NCBI RefSeq assembly: GCF_004011505.1
Contig: NZ_SAUN01000001.1
Span: forward strand, 5,146,001 to 5,210,000
Length of the DNA stretch: 64,000 bases
Reading direction: 5' to 3'
Origin: Nonomuraea polychroma
GTDB taxonomy: Bacteria > Actinomycetota > Actinomycetes > Streptosporangiales > Streptosporangiaceae
Under the pieces are notes generated by a model. The model did no database searches, was not told the origin of the DNA, and was given only the letters and a program-made list of their open reading frames with translations. A program made the position numbers and the translations under genes. Position 1 is the first letter of the stretch, and each line of letters begins with the position of its first letter. Of the stretch, positions 16,877 to 28,003 are shown piece after piece.

Positions 16877-18210
16877 TCAGCGCAGCTCGCACGCCACTTC
16901 GAGGCCCTCCTTGGTCACGCACGGGTCGAAGCCCACCTCCGCGAGCCGCACCTCGGCCAGCGCGTGCGACCGCGCGAAGTCCATGAAGGAAACCGCCAGG
17001 GAGCCGGCGCCGGGCCGCTCCTTGGCGTAGAGGTACTCGACCGTCCAGAACGGGTACCCGGCCTGCACGGCGGTGTCGGGGTCGAACGCCTTGCCGTCCA
17101 GGGTCAGCGCCGTGACGATGCCTGCCTTGCGTGCTTCGGCGAGAGAGGGCGCGTCGGCGTACCCGATCGCGCCCGGGATCGTGCTGATCTTGTGGATGAC
17201 CTCGGCGTTGTCCTGCCGCTCGCACCGGATGACGGGCGCGCTCGGGTTGCGGTCCTTGTCCAGGCACTCGTTGGAGGACAGCACGTTCTCGCCGGTGCGC
17301 AGCACCTGCTGCTCGTACAGATCCCGGGTTCCTGAGTCCTGGTCGCGGCTGACGATGCGGATGGGCAAGGGCGTCTTGTCGTCGCGGAGCCGGCTCCAGT
17401 CGGCGTGGTCGCCATTGTTGATCTTGCGGAGGTCATCGACGCTGAGCGTGGCGAGGCCGACGCCGCTGTTGACGACCACGTGGAAGGTGACGATCGCGAG
17501 CTTCTCGGCGTGCAGCCGGTCATGGTGGGCCTTGCTCTTGCCGTCCGACACCGCGATGAGGTTCGCGTTCGCGCCGGCCTCCACGACTCTGCGCACGCCG
17601 CCGATGGAGCCGGTGGCCTCGGTGAGGATACGGGCATCGCCGGACGCGTTCTCGTACTCGTCGGCCACGGCCCGCATCGCCGGCATGAACACGGTCGAAC
17701 CCACGACGCGCAGCTCGCCGGAGGCGCACGCGACGGTGGGGGTCGCGCGGGGTGGACAGCTGGCTGAGCAATCGGCCTCCCTCAGGACGACGAGCTTGGC
17801 CTTCTGACCGCGCTTCATCCGCAGCCCGTCCAGCCGCACACCGTGCCAGGCCGGCTCGGGCGACGTCCTGTCCCTGCCCGGAGGAGGCGCCGAGCCAGCG
17901 GGCCATCCGGTCCGAGAGCCGCTGCCGCACCGTGACGAGGCCGTCCTTGGCGGGTTGGTCCTCCTCGGGGAAGAAGCGCAGGCTGCTCGCGCAGCTTGTC
18001 AGTGCTGGCGTCGGACACCCTGGCCTTCCACACCAGCCGCCCGCCGAACGTGAACGACAGCGGCCGCTCGAAGTCGTCGGGGTCGATGTCGTAGCTGCCG
18101 CTGTTACGGATGCGGATGACGACGATGCTCATCCGGTCGAGCAGCCGCGCCACCTGGCGCAGCTGCGACGGGCCGTACTCGGACGGGATGATCGCGCAGT
18201 CGCCGGGCAC
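16877..18210 (-). pseudogene. Frameshifted PstS-like substrate-binding domain protein
   Basis: Three frames combine. From 18210 (GTG): CAIIPSEYGPSQLRQVARLL through FGGRLVWKARVSDAS. From about 17985: SLRFFPEEDQPAKDGLVTV and RQRLSDRMARWLGASSG. From about 17853 to the stop at 16877: GVRLDGLRMKRGQKAKLVVL, then a phosphate-binding-protein-like domain (LRVVGSTVFMPAMRAVADEY, ATGSIGGVRRVVEAGA, VSRDQDSGTRDLYEQQVL, IPGAIGYADAPS). Actinomycete homologues carry a cytoplasmic N-terminal half, a membrane segment and an outer binding domain. Here the membrane segment between LREAD and the binding domain also seems to be missing. Two frameshifts plus this loss argue against function, although the last frame alone could make a 320-residue product. 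Confidence 0.75.
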
Positions 18211-18243
18211 CGATCGTTCACGAGCTGTTCGGCCCGCGGAAAC

Positions 18244-19293
18244 CTAGCCCTTGTGGAGCTTGTGCGGCCGGGGCAGCTTGAACCCGCGCTCGGCCATGAC
18301 GGTACGCAGCCGGTCGGGGTAGTCGGTGATGATGCCGTCGACGCCGTCGTCGATGAGCTTGTTCATGGTCGGCTCGTCGTCGATGGTCCACGGGATCACC
18401 TTCAGGCCGAGGGCGTGGGCCTGGTCGACCATGTCCTTGGTGACGTACGGGACGTAGCCGGGGTCGGTCACCTTGCCGTTCTGCGGGAAGCCGTGCACCG
18501 GCGAGAACGCGTCGGCCCCGAACGACTTGACCGCCTTCAGCGGGTCGCCGCCGAAGTCGTCGATGTCGATGCCGCCCAGCCACGGCGAGGCGCCCGGCCG
18601 CCCCGTCTGCAGGAAGTCGCGGTTGGTGAGCGCGACCAGCGGCAGCCGCGGCTCCACCTGCCGCATGCGCATGAGCGCGCCCCAGTCGAAGCTCTGGATC
18701 GTGACCTGCCGCAGCAGCCCGGCCCGCCGGATCTCGTCCACCGTCACCTGCACGAACTGCTCGCGCGGCGCGGTCTCGTGCGGCGCCCCGGCCTCGACCT
18801 TGGTCTCGACGTTCAGCGTGACGCCGCGGGCCCGGTACCGGTTGACCAGGTCGAACACCTCACGCAGGGTGGCCATGGGCGCACCAGGCACGGCCCGCTG
18901 CCCGGGGAACTCCGGCAACGTCAGCGACCCGCAGTCCATGGTCTTGACCTGCCGCAGGGTGAGCGTGTTGATGTACTTGCCGACGTAGGGGAACTCGGGG
19001 TCCCCCGGCACGGCGGGCGCCGTGTCGCGGCATTTCCTGTTGCTGATCCTCCGGTCGTGGGTGACCACCGCCTCGCCGTCCTCGGTGATCTGCACGTCGA
19101 GCTCCAGCGTGCCGACGCCGAGCTCCAGCGCGCCCGCGAAGGCCGGCAGCGAGCTCTCCACCACGAGCCCGAGCCCGCCCCGGTGCGCCTGCAGGTCGAA
19201 TCGTTTGTCCCGGTCGGCCGCGGCCACGCCGGGCGCGGCCAGGATCGCCGCACCCACGGTCATCGCGGCCACAACCGCATGCCATCTGTTCAT
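18244..19293 (-). CDS. Secreted glycerophosphodiester phosphodiesterase
   Basis: The protein is 349 aa from ATG 19293. The signal peptide is MNRWHAVVAAMTVGAAILAA, with a likely cut after GVAAA. The GDPD TIM-barrel motifs are in order: QAHRGGLG (catalytic His and Arg), ESSLPAFAGALELGVGTLEL (metal Glu), DVQITEDGEAVVTHD (second His), NVETK, and near the end VIPWTIDD with DGIITDYPDRL. It hydrolyses glycerophosphodiesters to an alcohol and glycerol-3-phosphate outside the membrane, for phosphate or glycerol salvage. It sits next to a broken phosphate-binding-like gene but has its own promoter region, facing the UvrA-like gene. The SD is weak, so the start is chosen from the signal peptide. Confidence 0.9.
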   Translation of the reverse strand: MNRWHAVVAAMTVGAAILAAPGVAAADRDKRFDLQAHRGGLGLVVESSLPAFAGALELGVGTLELDVQITEDGEAVVTHDRRISNRKCRDTAPAVPGDPEFPYVGKYINTLTLRQVKTMDCGSLTLPEFPGQRAVPGAPMATLREVFDLVNRYRARGVTLNVETKVEAGAPHETAPREQFVQVTVDEIRRAGLLRQVTIQSFDWGALMRMRQVEPRLPLVALTNRDFLQTGRPGASPWLGGIDIDDFGGDPLKAVKSFGADAFSPVHGFPQNGKVTDPGYVPYVTKDMVDQAHALGLKVIPWTIDDEPTMNKLIDDGVDGIITDYPDRLRTVMAERGFKLPRPHKLHKG

Positions 19294-19461
19294 GTCGCCA
19301 CAACATGGAGCATGCGGGGGACGCCGGGGCGTACGCGAGCGGAACAGGGGCTGCGGATCAGCTGAACGGATCGAAAGTCCGTGCGAACCGCGCGGGACGG
19401 GGTAGGCTGTCCCGGCTATTCCCTTACGGCATAAACAGTCAGCCGACGATGGAAGGGTTCC

Positions 19462-21765
<2,304 letters not shown>

Positions 21766-21777
21766 GAGCAGCGGGCC

Positions 21778-22686
21778 TCAGACGGCGAGGCGGGCCAGGA
21801 CCTGGGCGAACTCCGGAGGGGGTGCGACCACGAGCCTGGTCTGCCCCCGCTGCACGACGATGTCGGCCCGGATGAGCGTCAACCGGCTCTCGTGCCACCA
21901 GTAGACCTGAGGGCTGAGCCCGTCCGTGGTCAGCGCGTGGACCCGCAGCCGCTCGATGGCCCGCACCACCCCGATGCCGTCCACCGGATGCACCAGCAGC
22001 GTGTACGGATCGGGCAGGACGGCCAGCACACCGTCGGCGGGCACCGGCAGATAGTCGCCCAGCCAGCGCAGATGCGTGGCGGCGGAGGGTGAGCGAGCGG
22101 TCAGCCGGCTCACCGGCGTGCCCGACAACTCGATGCTCTCCACGAGCAGCCGCTCGTCCTTGCGGACGTTCCCGATGGCCAGGTCGATCGCGCGCGCCGT
22201 GGGCACGGGCCAGCACCCGGCCTCCTCGGGGCGCACCGGGCGCGAGCCCACGATGAGCAGCTCCACCAGGTCGGCGTTGAGGTGGCGGCCCACCACCTTG
22301 GTCAGGTCGGCCACCTCGTCCACGGACTCCACGCGGGTGCGCAGCAGCGGTCCGGCCTCCTCCAGGTCGCACACGTCGACCTGCTCGCCGGCGGTGGCCA
22401 CGGCGTGCGCGAGGTGCTCGGAGACCAGCACGGGCCAGTCCTCCCTGGTCCGGCGCCCGGCCTCACGCCGCAACCCGGTGAGCCGGACGACCAACGCGGT
22501 GTCCCCCGCGAGCGAGCCCCTGAGCGTCACGGCGGACCCGTCGGGGGCGAATTCACAAGCGAACCCGCGGGACTCGGCGACGAGCGCGAGCAGGGAGTCG
22601 AGGTCGACCTCCTCGACGGGCCTGCGCGCTGGAACTCGCGGCTCCGGCGAGCTCCGGCGGGCTCCATCACGCCTGAACAAGCTCAC
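21778..22686 (-). CDS. Conserved hypothetical protein (possible DUF1444-like)
   Basis: The protein is 302 aa from GTG 22686. There is no signal peptide or membrane helix. The N-terminus is basic (MSLFRRDGARRSSPEPR). The body alternates short beta-strands and helices, with LADAL-like acidic patches and a distinctive GVLAVLPDPYTLLVHPVDG segment around residue 225. That segment recalls YtpQ/DUF1444 proteins, but I would not assign it firmly. Good third-position GC bias throughout supports a real gene. It converges with the UvrA-like gene and lies 33 bases downstream of the S66 peptidase gene, so it may share that transcript. Confidence 0.7.
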   Translation of the reverse strand: MSLFRRDGARRSSPEPRVPARRPVEEVDLDSLLALVAESRGFACEFAPDGSAVTLRGSLAGDTALVVRLTGLRREAGRRTREDWPVLVSEHLAHAVATAGEQVDVCDLEEAGPLLRTRVESVDEVADLTKVVGRHLNADLVELLIVGSRPVRPEEAGCWPVPTARAIDLAIGNVRKDERLLVESIELSGTPVSRLTARSPSAATHLRWLGDYLPVPADGVLAVLPDPYTLLVHPVDGIGVVRAIERLRVHALTTDGLSPQVYWWHESRLTLIRADIVVQRGQTRLVVAPPPEFAQVLARLAV

Positions 22687-22719
22687 GCGCCGTGTCCCTT
22701 TCTGTCGGATTCGTCCCTC

Positions 22720-23613
22720 CTACCTTGCCTGCTCCCCATCCCGGAGCGTGTCAGCTAGCGAGCACGATTCGGTATCGATAACCCCAAGTCTCCCCAGCCA
22801 CACACTCATCTGAGGTGCCCCGTGTCCCACCGGAAGCCCCGCCAGAACGGGCACTCCGAGCGGTCCCAGACGGTCGTGGAGAACCGGATACGGGTCGCCG
22901 CAGTCCACCCACGACCCGAGCGCGATCCCCCGCACCCCGTCGAACGCCCCGGCCTGCAGCAACTGGGTCAGCATGCGGTCGATCCGGTACGGCTCCTCCC
23001 CGATGTCCTCCAGGAACGCGATCTTGCCGGCGAACGACGGCTGCCACCGGGTGCCGCACATGGACGCCAGCAGCGACAGGTTGCCCCCGGACAACACCCC
23101 CTCGGCCCGGCCCGGCGCCAGCACCCGATCCCCGCGCACGGGCGCGGGCGTGCCGGAGAGCGCCGCCTGCAGGCTCTCCCAGCTGCTCGGCTCGGGGCCC
23201 CGCTCGCCGGCCAGGACCTCACAGGCCGCCATCGGGCCGTGCAGCGTGGGCACGCCCAGCTCGATGGCGAACGCGTTGTGCAGCGCCGTGATGTCGCTCG
23301 ACCCGACGAGGACCTTGGAACCGGCGCCTCGCATGGCGTCCCAGTCGAGCAGGTCGAGCAGCCGGGCGGCGCCGTACCCGCCGCGGGAGCAGAACACCGT
23401 GGAGACCGCCGGATCGCACCAGGCGGCCTGCAGGTCGGCGGCCCGGGCGGCGTCGCCGCCCGCCAGGTAGTCGAGCTCCTGCCGGTCGAGGGCGTGCGCG
23501 CCGACCGTCACCTTCAGCCCGAGGCTCTCCAGCCGCTGGACGCCGCGTTCGAGCAGGACGGGGTCGGGCGGCCCCGACGGCGAGACGATCGCGACGGTGT
23601 CACCTTGCTGCAT
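22720..23613 (-). CDS. S66-family LD-carboxypeptidase
   Basis: The protein is 297 aa from ATG 23613. S66 features are VSPSGPPDP near the start, SRGGYGAARLLDLLDW, the catalytic Ser in VGSSDITALHN, the LSGGNLSLLASMCGT loop, the Glu in FLEDIGEEPYRIDRML, and the His in LPVGHGAPQ. These enzymes cut the L,D-bond that releases the terminal D-Ala from murein tetrapeptides in the cytoplasm. Some relatives (MccF-type) instead inactivate microcin-like nucleotide peptides. The start codon overlaps the end of a sirtuin fragment in another frame, so its original upstream neighbour has been lost. Confidence 0.88.
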   Translation of the reverse strand: MQQGDTVAIVSPSGPPDPVLLERGVQRLESLGLKVTVGAHALDRQELDYLAGGDAARAADLQAAWCDPAVSTVFCSRGGYGAARLLDLLDWDAMRGAGSKVLVGSSDITALHNAFAIELGVPTLHGPMAACEVLAGERGPEPSSWESLQAALSGTPAPVRGDRVLAPGRAEGVLSGGNLSLLASMCGTRWQPSFAGKIAFLEDIGEEPYRIDRMLTQLLQAGAFDGVRGIALGSWVDCGDPYPVLHDRLGPLGVPVLAGLPVGHGAPQMSVWLGRLGVIDTESCSLADTLRDGEQAR

Positions 23614-23725
23614 CGATCAACTCCTGAACGAGTACGGGCAGTGTCTCCGGCATCGGCGTGATCAGGCCACAGGAGAGGCATTCGGCGCGCTGCACGGTGC
23701 CATGCAGCTCGATGACCTTCTCGGG
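23600..23725 (-). pseudogene. C-terminal-side scrap of a second Sir2-family protein
   Basis: About 40 codons read EKVIELHGTVQRAECLSCG and then LITPMPETLPVLVQELIDAA before TGA at 23600-23602. The IELHG-x-x-x-x-x-x-CxxC spacing is the sirtuin active-site His and the first half of its zinc site. No NAD-binding half lies upstream. Instead, the divergent sulfotransferase starts at 23794. The scrap overlaps the start of the S66 gene by 14 bases. It is a remnant with an internal boundary, probably left by deletion. Confidence 0.7.
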
Positions 23726-23793
23726 CGAGGAGCCGCGAGCTCCGGCGCGCTGTGCTCGTTCACCTGACAAACGGTGTCACACTTGACCTCCGT

Positions 23794-24675
23794 ATGCGAC
23801 TTCCGCCCCACATCCTCGTGGTCAACGGCATCAAGGTCCGCCGGCCCGTCTTCCTGCTCGGAGCGCCGCATTCCGGCACGGACCTGCTGGCCCGCGCCCT
23901 CAAACGGGCGCCCGGCTGCCACGTGACGATGGGCCGCCCGAGCGTGGCGCACGTGGTCTACGCCTTCGCCCGCAAGCCGTCCATCGCCCGCACGTCCGGT
24001 GCCGTACGCGTCCTGCGCGACGCGCTCGCCGAGTCCTGGCAGGTGCTGCCCGGCTCCTGCCGGCAGTGCGCCGAGCCGTGCAGGGAGGCGGGCGGCGTCA
24101 CCGGCGCCGGCCCGTGCGTGGACACCGGCGACATCACCCGGTTCGGCGACGGCAGCCCGGACCTGATCTACAGCGCCCCCGTGCTGCTGCAAGCGTTTCC
24201 CGACGCCCGTTTCGTGCAGCTCATCCGGGACGGCCGGGACGTCGCGGCCGACATGCTGGCCGATCCCGCGTGCCTGGCCTGGTTCCGGCCGGCGATGCTG
24301 ACGGAGCAGACCGAGTTCCCCAACGCGTTCCTGGGCGTCAACAAGGACGAGCACCTCGACCGGTGGAAGGCCATGCCGGCGGCCGGCAAGTGCGCTCTGC
24401 GCTGGCGCGGCGCCGTGCGCCTGAGCGCCGAGCTGCGCAGGACGCTGCCCGCGGAGCAGCTGCTGACGATCCGCTACGAGGACCTGGTGCTCAAGCCGGC
24501 GCAGGCGGTGGCCACGCTCACCGAGTTCCTGGAGACGCGGGTGCCCAAGGTCGCGTTGTACGGGCACGCGGCCAAGAGCGGATCCTGGCGGGCCCGCCTG
24601 CGCCCGGACGACCTGGAGCTGGTGGAGAAGGTGGCCCGCGAGGAGCTCAAGCGGCTGGGCTATCACCAGTGCTGA
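23794..24675 (+). CDS. Sulfotransferase-family protein
   Basis: The protein is 293 aa from ATG 23794. The 5'-phosphosulfate loop is VFLLGAPHSGTDLLARALKR near residue 20, and the 3'-phosphate-binding segment is FVQLIRDGRDVAADMLADP around residue 145. RYEDLVLKP, a typical late motif of PAPS sulfotransferases, follows at about 230. Four Cys residues cluster at ~88-110 (CRQCAEPC and CVDT), possibly a disulfide or metal site. It probably moves sulfate from PAPS to a small molecule or glycan. The acceptor is unknown. No good SD is visible, so the start could be GTG 23752. Its last 29 bases overlap the end of the opposing ABC gene. Confidence 0.8.
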   Translation: MRLPPHILVVNGIKVRRPVFLLGAPHSGTDLLARALKRAPGCHVTMGRPSVAHVVYAFARKPSIARTSGAVRVLRDALAESWQVLPGSCRQCAEPCREAGGVTGAGPCVDTGDITRFGDGSPDLIYSAPVLLQAFPDARFVQLIRDGRDVAADMLADPACLAWFRPAMLTEQTEFPNAFLGVNKDEHLDRWKAMPAAGKCALRWRGAVRLSAELRRTLPAEQLLTIRYEDLVLKPAQAVATLTEFLETRVPKVALYGHAAKSGSWRARLRPDDLELVEKVAREELKRLGYHQC

Positions 24676-26533
24676 ACTGGGTGCGGTAGAGCTCGGCGTA
24701 CAGGCCGGCGCGGGCCAGCAGCTCCTCGTGGCGCCCGCGCTCGGCGACGCGGCCCTCGTGCACGACGAGGATCTCGTCGGCCTCCCTGATGGTCGACAGC
24801 CGGTGCGCGATGACCAGCGACGTACGCCCCTCCAGCGCGGTCTTCAACGCCTTCTGCACCGCCGCCTCCGACTCCGAGTCCAGGTGCGCGGTGGCCTCGT
24901 CGAGCACGACCACACGCGGCGCCTTGAGCAGCAGCCTGGCCAGCGCCAGCCGCTGTTTCTCACCGCCCGACAGCCGGTAGCCGCGGTCGCCGACCACGGT
25001 CTCGAGCCGCTCGGGCAGGCTCTCGACGAGGTCGCCGATCTGCGCGGCCCTGAGAGCCTCCCAGATCTCCTCATCACTCGCCTCCGGCCTGGCATAGCGG
25101 AGGTTGGCCGCGATCGTGTCGTGGTAGAGATGAGCGTCCTGCATGACCACTCCCACGGTCTCGCGGAGCGAGGCGAGCGTGGCGTCGCGCACGTCGAGGC
25201 CGTTGATCCGGACGGCGCCCTCGTTGACGTCGTAGAGGCGGGAGACCAGTGAGGTGATCGTGGTCTTGCCGGCGCCGGAGTGGCCGACCAGGGCGATCAT
25301 CTGCCCGGGGCGGGCCGTGAACGACACGCCCTTCAGCACGGGATAGGACGGGCCCGTGTCCTGCCTGGCGACCGACTCCAGCGAGGCCAGCGAGACCTCC
25401 TCGGCGGCCGGGTAGCGGAAGCGCACGTCGTCGAACTCGATCGTCACCGGCCCGTCCGGCACCGGCACGGCGCCGGGCTTCTCCGCCACCATGGGCTGGA
25501 GGTCGAGGATCTCGAAGACGCGGTCGAAGCTGACGAGCGCGGTCATCACGTCGACGTGCACGTTCGACAGCGACGTGAGAGGGCCGTACAAGCGCATCAG
25601 CAGCGCGGCCAGGGCGACCAGGGTGCCCAGTTCGAAGACGTTCGAGACGGACAGGACGCCGCCGATGCCGTACACGAGGGCCGTGGCCAACGCCGCGACC
25701 AGGCCCAGCGCCACCCGGAACACGGTGCCGTACATGCCGACGGTCACGCCGACGTCACGCACCCGGGCCGCGCGGCTGCCGAACACGTGCGCGTCGTCCT
25801 CGGGGCGGCCGTAGAGCTTGGCCACCATGGCGCCGGCCACGTTGAACCGCTCGGTCGTGACGGAGCTCAGCTCGGCGTCGAGCTGCATCTGCTCGCGGGT
25901 CAGCGCCGACATGCGGCGGCCGACGAACTTGGCCGGCACGATGAAGATCGGCAACAGGACGAGGGCGACCAGCGTCACCTGCCACGACAGGGCGAGCATG
26001 GCGCCCAGCACGAGGACCAGGCTGACCACGTTGGAGACGACCGACGACAGCGTGCTCGTCAGCGCGCGCTGGGCGCCGATCACGTCGGTGTTGAGCCTGC
26101 TCACCAGCGCGCCGGTCTGCGCGCGCATGAAGAACGCCACCGGCATGCGCTGCACGTGGCCGAACACCTCGGTGCGCAGGTCGTAGATCAGGCCCTCGCC
26201 GATGCGGGCCGAGAACCACCGCTGCACCAGCGTCAGCCCGGCGTCCACCACAGCGAGCACGGCGATCGCCACCGCCAGCCCGATCACGACGTCCGGCCGC
26301 TTGGGCAGGATGCCGTCGTCGATGATCGCCTTCATCAGCAGCGGGTTGGCGATCACGATGACCGCGCCGGCCACGACGAGCGCCAGGAACGCCGCGATCT
26401 GCTTCGTGTACGGCCGGGCGTAGCCGGCGATGCGCCGGACCGTGCCGGGGCGCAGCCGCTGCTTGGTCACCGAATCGTCGCGGCGCAGCGACGCCATCAC
26501 GTGGGGCCCGAAGCCTCCGCCCATCATCGCCAT
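24647..26533 (-). CDS. ABC exporter, full half-transporter (multidrug/lipid type)
   Basis: The protein is 628 aa. Start: ATG 26533 downstream of GAGGAGGTGGG. The membrane domain has six helices (residues ~40-330), and the NBD starts around 385. Walker A is ALVGHSGAGKTTITSLVSRL, the signature RLSGGEKQRLALARLLL, Walker B VVVLDEATAHLD and the H-loop VIAHRLST. All catalytic residues are present, so a homodimer is possible. Relatives export lipids or drugs, and the substrate cannot be inferred. It is a single gene between a convergent sulfotransferase and the enoyl-CoA hydratase gene. Confidence 0.88.
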   Translation of the reverse strand: MAMMGGGFGPHVMASLRRDDSVTKQRLRPGTVRRIAGYARPYTKQIAAFLALVVAGAVIVIANPLLMKAIIDDGILPKRPDVVIGLAVAIAVLAVVDAGLTLVQRWFSARIGEGLIYDLRTEVFGHVQRMPVAFFMRAQTGALVSRLNTDVIGAQRALTSTLSSVVSNVVSLVLVLGAMLALSWQVTLVALVLLPIFIVPAKFVGRRMSALTREQMQLDAELSSVTTERFNVAGAMVAKLYGRPEDDAHVFGSRAARVRDVGVTVGMYGTVFRVALGLVAALATALVYGIGGVLSVSNVFELGTLVALAALLMRLYGPLTSLSNVHVDVMTALVSFDRVFEILDLQPMVAEKPGAVPVPDGPVTIEFDDVRFRYPAAEEVSLASLESVARQDTGPSYPVLKGVSFTARPGQMIALVGHSGAGKTTITSLVSRLYDVNEGAVRINGLDVRDATLASLRETVGVVMQDAHLYHDTIAANLRYARPEASDEEIWEALRAAQIGDLVESLPERLETVVGDRGYRLSGGEKQRLALARLLLKAPRVVVLDEATAHLDSESEAAVQKALKTALEGRTSLVIAHRLSTIREADEILVVHEGRVAERGRHEELLARAGLYAELYRTQFSTGDSPAA

Positions 26534-26728
26534 GCGGGGATCCCACCTCCTCGCCGGAGACAGCGCCCCGTGCCGCGGGCCGATTCCCGTGTCTGCTCAC
26601 CGCGAAACCGCCCCGGCTCGAACACTACCCCCGGCCGGCCCGGCCCCCGTGCCGGTCCCGCGCCCTTCGGTCCCGCCCTCCCCCGTCGCCGTGGTGCGCG
26701 GTTCGGAAGCCGCCGGTGGGTGGGCCGG

Positions 26729-27550
26729 TCAGGGGAAGAGGGCCTTGATGCGGGCGGCCTGCTCCAGGCCCTCTGCCACGCTCTGCTCCTCCAGGGTGCG
26801 TGATCGCGCTCCCTGGAGGAGTCGCTTGGTCGCGACAGCCGCGTCCCGGTTGGTCGACAGCAGCTCCGCGGCCTTGTCTCGTACGGCTTGCGACAGGTCG
26901 CCCCGGGCGACCACTTTCTCCACGAGGCCGATCCTCATGGCCTCGTCCGCGTGCACGGTCCTGGCCGTCAGGCAGATGTCGATCGCCTTGGCCAGGCCCA
27001 CCAGCTCCACCAGGGGCTTGGTCCCCGTGAGATCGGGCACCAGGCCCAGTGCGGGCTCCTTCATGCAAAACGCAACATCATCGGCCACGATCCGCAGGTC
27101 GCAGGCGAGCGCGAGTTGAAATCCCGCCCCGATCGCATGCCCTTGCACTGCGGCGATGGAGACGATCTCCGGGCGGCGCAGCCACAGAAACCCCGCCTGG
27201 GCCTGCCTGATGCGCTGCTCGAACTCGGCGTCCCCGATCTTGACCGCCGAGCTGAACGAGCCCTGTCCGGGCACTCCCTCAGGTGTGAACATCCGCAGGT
27301 CGATACCTGCCGAGAAGGACGGTCCCTCACCTTTCACGACGACGACGCGCACCTGCTCGGGCAGGCTCTCGCCGATGCGAGCCAGTGCCGACCATGTCGC
27401 GAACGTCTGCGCGTTGCGCTTGTCCGGCCGGTCCAGCGTGATCGTCGCTATCTCACCGTCCACCTCGAAGCGAAGCCCGATCTCCGCCAATCGCTCGGCT
27501 GAGACGTCCTCCGCATACCCCCCACGCTGCTGCGCCTCTGCTTCCGCCAT
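26729..27550 (-). CDS. Enoyl-CoA hydratase/isomerase family protein
   Basis: The protein is 273 aa. Start: ATG 27550 with GGAAGGAG upstream. Crotonase-fold features are LDRPDKRNAQTFATWSALA, the first oxyanion strand FSAGIDLRMF, the second AVQGHAIGAGFQLALACDLR, and EPALGLVPDLTGTKPLVELV. It probably hydrates or isomerises an enoyl-CoA in fatty-acid or side-chain catabolism. A strong hairpin separates it from the upstream HTH gene. In Mycobacterium tuberculosis a related gene (echA12) lies beside the ABC-F gene Rv1473 and the small HTH gene Rv1473A, so the neighbourhood here looks conserved. EchA12-like substrates are not well defined. Confidence 0.88.
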   Translation of the reverse strand: MAEAEAQQRGGYAEDVSAERLAEIGLRFEVDGEIATITLDRPDKRNAQTFATWSALARIGESLPEQVRVVVVKGEGPSFSAGIDLRMFTPEGVPGQGSFSSAVKIGDAEFEQRIRQAQAGFLWLRRPEIVSIAAVQGHAIGAGFQLALACDLRIVADDVAFCMKEPALGLVPDLTGTKPLVELVGLAKAIDICLTARTVHADEAMRIGLVEKVVARGDLSQAVRDKAAELLSTNRDAAVATKRLLQGARSRTLEEQSVAEGLEQAARIKALFP

Positions 27551-27580
27551 CGCCCGCTCCTTCCAGCCACAGTGCTGACC

Positions 27581-27624
27581 GTCGCGCCCGAGCCTACAGA
27601 ATATGATTCTGGCTCGGGCGCGAC
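27581..27624 (-). terminator. Strong hairpin after the small HTH gene
   Basis: A perfect 14-bp stem (GTCGCGCCCGAGCC with GGCTCGGGCGCGAC) is capped by a second small stem, AGAAT-ATG-ATTCT. It lies 50 bases after the HTH gene stop and 31 bases before the enoyl-CoA hydratase start. There is no U-tract, which is normal for actinomycete terminators. Confidence 0.8.
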
Positions 27625-27674
27625 GCCGGCTGACTAGGGACGGGCGGCTGCGGTCGCACGTTCCGAGGCGGCCG

Positions 27675-27890
27675 TCAGCGCTTGGACTTGCCTCGGGTCG
27701 CCCCGCCGCGCCCACGCAGAGTCACACCGGACTCGCTCAGGATGCGGTGGATGAACCCGTAGGACCGACCGGTCGAAGCGGCCAGGGCGCGGATGCTCTC
27801 ACCCGCGGCGTAGCGCTTCTTGAGATCGCCGGCCAGTTTTTCCCGGTCGGCCCCGGTGACCCGGGTGCCCTTCTTCAGTGTCTCGGCCAC
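27675..27890 (-). CDS. Small helix-turn-helix protein (Rv1473A-like)
   Basis: The protein is 71 aa. Start: GTG 27890 with AGGAGG upstream. After KLAGDLKKRYAAGESIRALA comes the recognition-type helix ASTGRSYGFIHRILSESGV, and the protein ends in a basic Gly/Arg/Lys tail (RGRGGATRGKSKR). This short HTH family is widespread in actinobacteria and probably binds DNA. Targets are unknown. It lies 113 bases downstream of the ABC-F gene on the same strand, and a strong hairpin follows it, so it may be transcribed with the ABC-F gene. Confidence 0.85.
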   Translation of the reverse strand: MAETLKKGTRVTGADREKLAGDLKKRYAAGESIRALAASTGRSYGFIHRILSESGVTLRGRGGATRGKSKR

Positions 27891-28003
27891 GAGTACCTCC
27901 TGTAGTGCCGGACTTCCGCAGCGTTACTCCGCCATGATCAGTCATTTCAGCGGGATCGGCTACCTACTCCACGGGAAAAGATCCGTACCCACTCAAATTA
28001 AGA

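Noticed and set aside
15433..16986. A 517-codon plus-strand frame over the PLP enzyme
   Set aside because: It runs in a shifted frame over a gene with full PLP motifs, and has no SD or recognisable domain.
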